Shown piece by piece: positions 61,278-64,000 of a stretch of DNA of 64,000 nucleotides. The number at the start of each line of letters is the position of its first letter. Positions within the stretch are counted from its first letter, which is position 1. The stretch is taken from the NCBI RefSeq assembly GCF_947495675.1, contig NZ_CANLZX010000018.1, forward strand, positions 30,485 through 94,484, in the 5' to 3' direction. The notes under the pieces were generated by a model. That model was given only the letters and a program-made list of their open reading frames with translations. It was not told the DNA's origin and searched no databases. The translations under genes were made by a program, and so were the position numbers. This stretch comes from an uncultured Algibacter sp. (GTDB lineage Bacteria > Bacteroidota > Bacteroidia > Flavobacteriales > Flavobacteriaceae).

Positions 61278-64000
61278 TTATCTCACTATGTATAACCAAC
61301 CCGCTCTTGGTTCTGTTCCATCACCTAGGTCTAATATATAATAGTAGGTTCCTACCGGTAATTTTTCGTTTTTATTTACAACAGCTCTTCCGTTAGATAC
61401 GCCATCAAAAGTATTATCGTATCCTTCTTTTACATAAACTACATTACCCCATCTATTATAGATTTCAAGTTTATTATCTGGGTAGTTGTTTATACAATCA
61501 ATATAGAAGAATTCGTTTTTACCATTTCCGTTAGGAGAGAACTCATTATAGATTTTTAAACATTCTGGAGCAATAGTTGCATCATCTGTATCATTACTTT
61601 CGTTTGAATCTATTTGATCTGTAAATTCAAGCGAAGCAGTATTTACGTAATCATTAACATCTAATACTTCAACAGTAATTTCTAGAGTTTCTGCTACTCC
61701 GGCTGACACAACTGGTATGTTCCATAAACCTGAATCCTCTGAATACGTTCCTGCTGTAGCAACATAAGAAATAAACTCATATCCATTTGGTAACAGATCT
61801 AGGATTTCTACAGTAGTAGCATCAATACCTCCTAGGTTGTTTGCTCCAATAGTAAATACTACAGTATCTCCAATTGATGGGTTTGTATTGTCAACAGATT
61901 TTGTTACTGCTATATCAACAATTGGTGTGTTTATGAAAGCACTATCTTCATCATCTTCACTTTGATCACCATCATCATTATCTGGCATACTGTTAGGATC
62001 AAATTGATCGCTACCGGTAATCTGAGCTATGTTTAAATATTCACCTCCTTGTAAAGTTGGCATATTTACAGTAGCATCATAAGTAATTGTCAATCCTGCT
62101 AATGGCACATTTAATCCAGACCATGTAATAATATTACCTGCAAGCTCTCCACCATCACTAATATTAGTAATGTTACTATAGCCTATTGGCAAGATATCTT
62201 CTAGTGATACACCTGTTGCTGCATCATTTCCTGAATTATCGATTTGAAGTGTAAATGTTACAACATCTCCAACATTAGCATTCATGTTGCTAACAGATTT
62301 GGTTAAACTTAAATCTGCTGTTTCAGTCATGATCAAGATACCATCTTCATCATCCTCACTTTGATCACCATCATCATTATTTGGTGTACTGTTAGGATCA
62401 ATCACATCACTTGCACTAATTTCTGCAACGTTGTAATATTCTCCGGCTGTTCCTGTTGGCTCATTAACTATTACATCAACAAACAAGCTCTGAGAACTAC
62501 CGTTTGGTACATTACCTACTGTCCATAATCCAGTTACTTCATTATAGATTCCTGAAGTTGCGCTAAATCTTACAAAATCAAAACCTGCTGGTAATAAATC
62601 CATAACTTCTACTCCTGTAGCAGTATCTGGACCAGCATTACTAACTGTAATTTGGAATGTAATTTCATCTCCAACATTTGGCATAATCTCATTATCTACA
62701 ACTGTTTTACTTACAGATAAATCGGCCATAGCATCTACTGGTGACACTAATATATTATCCTCGTCATCCTCACTTTGATCGCCATCATCATTGTTTGGAG
62801 AAGAATCATTATCTACAACATCAGACCCTGTAATTTGAGCAATGTTTAAATAATCGCCTTCGCCATTTACTAAGGCATCTATTAATAACGTTTCAGTACC
62901 ACCGTTTGCTATCGTACCAACATTCCAGATTCCTGTTGTTTCATTATAAGTTCCTGATGTAGAACTAAACAATACAAAATCAAATCCAGATGGTAATAAG
63001 TCTGTGACTTCAACTCCTGTTGCATCCTGTGGCCCATCGTTAGTTACGGTTATTACAAATGTAATTTCCGATCCTACTAGAGGTGATGTATCACCATCCA
63101 CAACATCTTTAGTTAATGATAAATCTGCAACTGATATTACTGGTGTTACAATAGCGTTATCCTCATCATCTTCACTTTGGTCGCCATCATCATTATTTGG
63201 TGTTGAATCTGCGTCTACTATATCAGATGCTGTTACTTGTGCTATGTTCAGGTAATCTCCTGTAGCGTTAACTAAAACATCAATTAATAACGTTTCTGAT
63301 TCTCCATTGGCAATTCCACCTATGTTCCAAACTCCTGTTGACTCATTATAAGCACCAGATGTTGAACTGAATAATACGAAATCGTATCCAGATGGTAATA
63401 AATCTGTTACTTCAACTCCTGTTGCATCTTCTGGACCATCATTAGTTACTGTAATTTGGAATGTAATTTCTGAACCTACTAGAGGTGATAAATCTCCATC
63501 TACTACTGTTTTTACTAATGAAAGATCTGAAACAGATTCTATTGGTGTTACAAAAGCACTAGCTTCATCATCTTCACTTTGATCGCCATCGTCATTATTT
63601 GGTACAGAATCTACATCAAATACATTTGAAGAAATAACTTCAGCTATATTTAAATAATCACTTGTAGCGTTAACTAAAACATCAATTAATAAGGTTTCTG
63701 ATTCACCCGACAATACTGTTCCTAATGACCATAATCCAGTTGATTCATTATAAGTTCCTGAAGTAGAACTGTACAATACAAAATCATATCCTGATGGTAA
63801 TAAATCCATCACTCCAACTCCTGTTGCATCTTCTGGACCATCGTTAAACACTCGTATCTCGAATGTTATTTCAGAACCTATTAGCGGCGTTGTATCGCCA
63901 TCTACTACTATTTTAGTTAAAGATAAATCGGCTTGGGCTGGTGCAATCGTTAATTCATCTTCATCGTCATCATCGCCATTTCCATCGCCATCTTCATCTA
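61278..64000 (-). CDS. Giant DUF11-repeat T9SS cargo protein, 5' end beyond the window
   Basis: The frame is open from its stop at 61278 to the right edge (907 visible codons), so the true start lies outside; GTG 63851 is internal. It contains six DUF11-type Ig-like repeats starting at about 63932, 63530, 63128, 62726, 62318 and 61919: period 402, 402, 402, 408 and 399 bases (133-136 residues). Each begins ADLSLTK or similar, has GSEITFxITVTNDGP, LLPSGYDF and ends in an Asp-rich linker NNDDGDQSEDDE. The last ~90 residues (from about 61562) are the T9SS type B sorting domain: FSPNGNGKNEF, LEIYNRWGNVVY, PVGTYYYILDL, GWLYIVR. A surface-exposed adhesin-like role is likely. Confidence 0.93.
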   Translation of the reverse strand, partial: DEDGDGNGDDDDEDELTIAPAQADLSLTKIVVDGDTTPLIGSEITFEIRVFNDGPEDATGVGVMDLLPSGYDFVLYSSTSGTYNESTGLWSLGTVLSGESETLLIDVLVNATSDYLNIAEVISSNVFDVDSVPNNDDGDQSEDDEASAFVTPIESVSDLSLVKTVVDGDLSPLVGSEITFQITVTNDGPEDATGVEVTDLLPSGYDFVLFSSTSGAYNESTGVWNIGGIANGESETLLIDVLVNATGDYLNIAQVTASDIVDADSTPNNDDGDQSEDDEDNAIVTPVISVADLSLTKDVVDGDTSPLVGSEITFVITVTNDGPQDATGVEVTDLLPSGFDFVLFSSTSGTYNETTGIWNVGTIANGGTETLLIDALVNGEGDYLNIAQITGSDVVDNDSSPNNDDGDQSEDDEDNILVSPVDAMADLSVSKTVVDNEIMPNVGDEITFQITVSNAGPDTATGVEVMDLLPAGFDFVRFSATSGIYNEVTGLWTVGNVPNGSSQSLFVDVIVNEPTGTAGEYYNVAEISASDVIDPNSTPNNDDGDQSEDDEDGILIMTETADLSLTKSVSNMNANVGDVVTFTLQIDNSGNDAATGVSLEDILPIGYSNITNISDGGELAGNIITWSGLNVPLAGLTITYDATVNMPTLQGGEYLNIAQITGSDQFDPNSMPDNDDGDQSEDDEDSAFINTPIVDIAVTKSVDNTNPSIGDTVVFTIGANNLGGIDATTVEILDLLPNGYEFISYVATAGTYSEDSGLWNIPVVSAGVAETLEITVEVLDVNDYVNTASLEFTDQIDSNESNDTDDATIAPECLKIYNEFSPNGNGKNEFFYIDCINNYPDNKLEIYNRWGNVVYVKEGYDNTFDGVSNGRAVVNKNEKLPVGTYYYILDLGDGTEPRAGWLYIVR

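Noticed and set aside
61278..64000. Regular DNA repeats considered as a CRISPR array or satellite
   Set aside because: The ~402-base period is in frame and encodes conserved Ig-like domains with variation at silent positions; there is no short repeat-spacer structure.

Overview
The window is AT-rich (roughly one third G+C by eye) and densely coding. It reads as the chromosome of a member of the Flavobacteriaceae (Bacteroidota). The evidence is the -7 promoter element TAnnTTTG before many genes, type IX secretion (T9SS) genes (plug protein, PorT, PorP/SprF and a cargo protein with a type B sorting domain), a complete sodium-pumping NADH dehydrogenase, an AccD without a zinc finger, and several small conserved proteins typical of the family. 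The genus cannot be fixed from what is visible. I see no prophage, insertion sequence or CRISPR array.

Layout. 1-520 is a methyltransferase cut by the left edge, then a lipoprotein. 1417-7494 is a kynurenine-type tryptophan catabolic cluster: kynureninase, kynurenine 3-monooxygenase, an SDR oxidoreductase, 3-hydroxyanthranilate dioxygenase, an ACMSD-like decarboxylase and a translationally coupled O-methyltransferase. 7510-15783 (minus) holds a hybrid sensor kinase, TatA, an M1 metallopeptidase, a DUF6702-like protein and three tandem paralogues that look like the front end of SusC-type receptors. 15893-26160 is mixed housekeeping: peptidase E, tRNA-Gly, two divergent GNAT proteins, an M48 peptidase, an ankyrin protein, phosphoglycerate mutase, a BT0820-type HAD protein, a CoA-transferase, map and ApbE. 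26161-28236 is gene-poor. 28706-34778 is the nqrABCDEF operon, whose NqrB and NqrC are expected ApbE substrates.

34941-36748 carries the T9SS plug protein and ApaG. 36901-46182 has an NRDE protein with an overlapping partner, an aldehyde dehydrogenase (pruA), a TPR protein, rsmG, a fatty acid desaturase, an aminotransferase and small membrane proteins. 46379-49247 is TrkH/TrkA potassium uptake. 49385-54213 is menG, porT, an RNA methyltransferase and a BamA/TamA-like protein. 54403-57808 is fructose-bisphosphate aldolase, accD and a PAS histidine kinase. 58289-64000 (minus) is an operon of a very large DUF11-repeat T9SS cargo (running off the right edge), PorP/SprF and an OmpA-family protein.

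The most interesting signal outside the genes is a family of four intergenic elements (5035-5180, 16610-16695, 36760-36842, 46277-46350). They share ends that pair GCGTTA with TAACGC and an inner hairpin. One copy carries a paired change in the outer stem, and one has a different core that still pairs, so structure seems to be kept while sequence changes. Several gene starts were moved inward because a promoter element, signal peptide or N-terminal nucleophile fixes them (map, plug protein, PorT, M1 and M48 peptidases, NRDE protein). One GNAT gene appears to need a non-ATG start.
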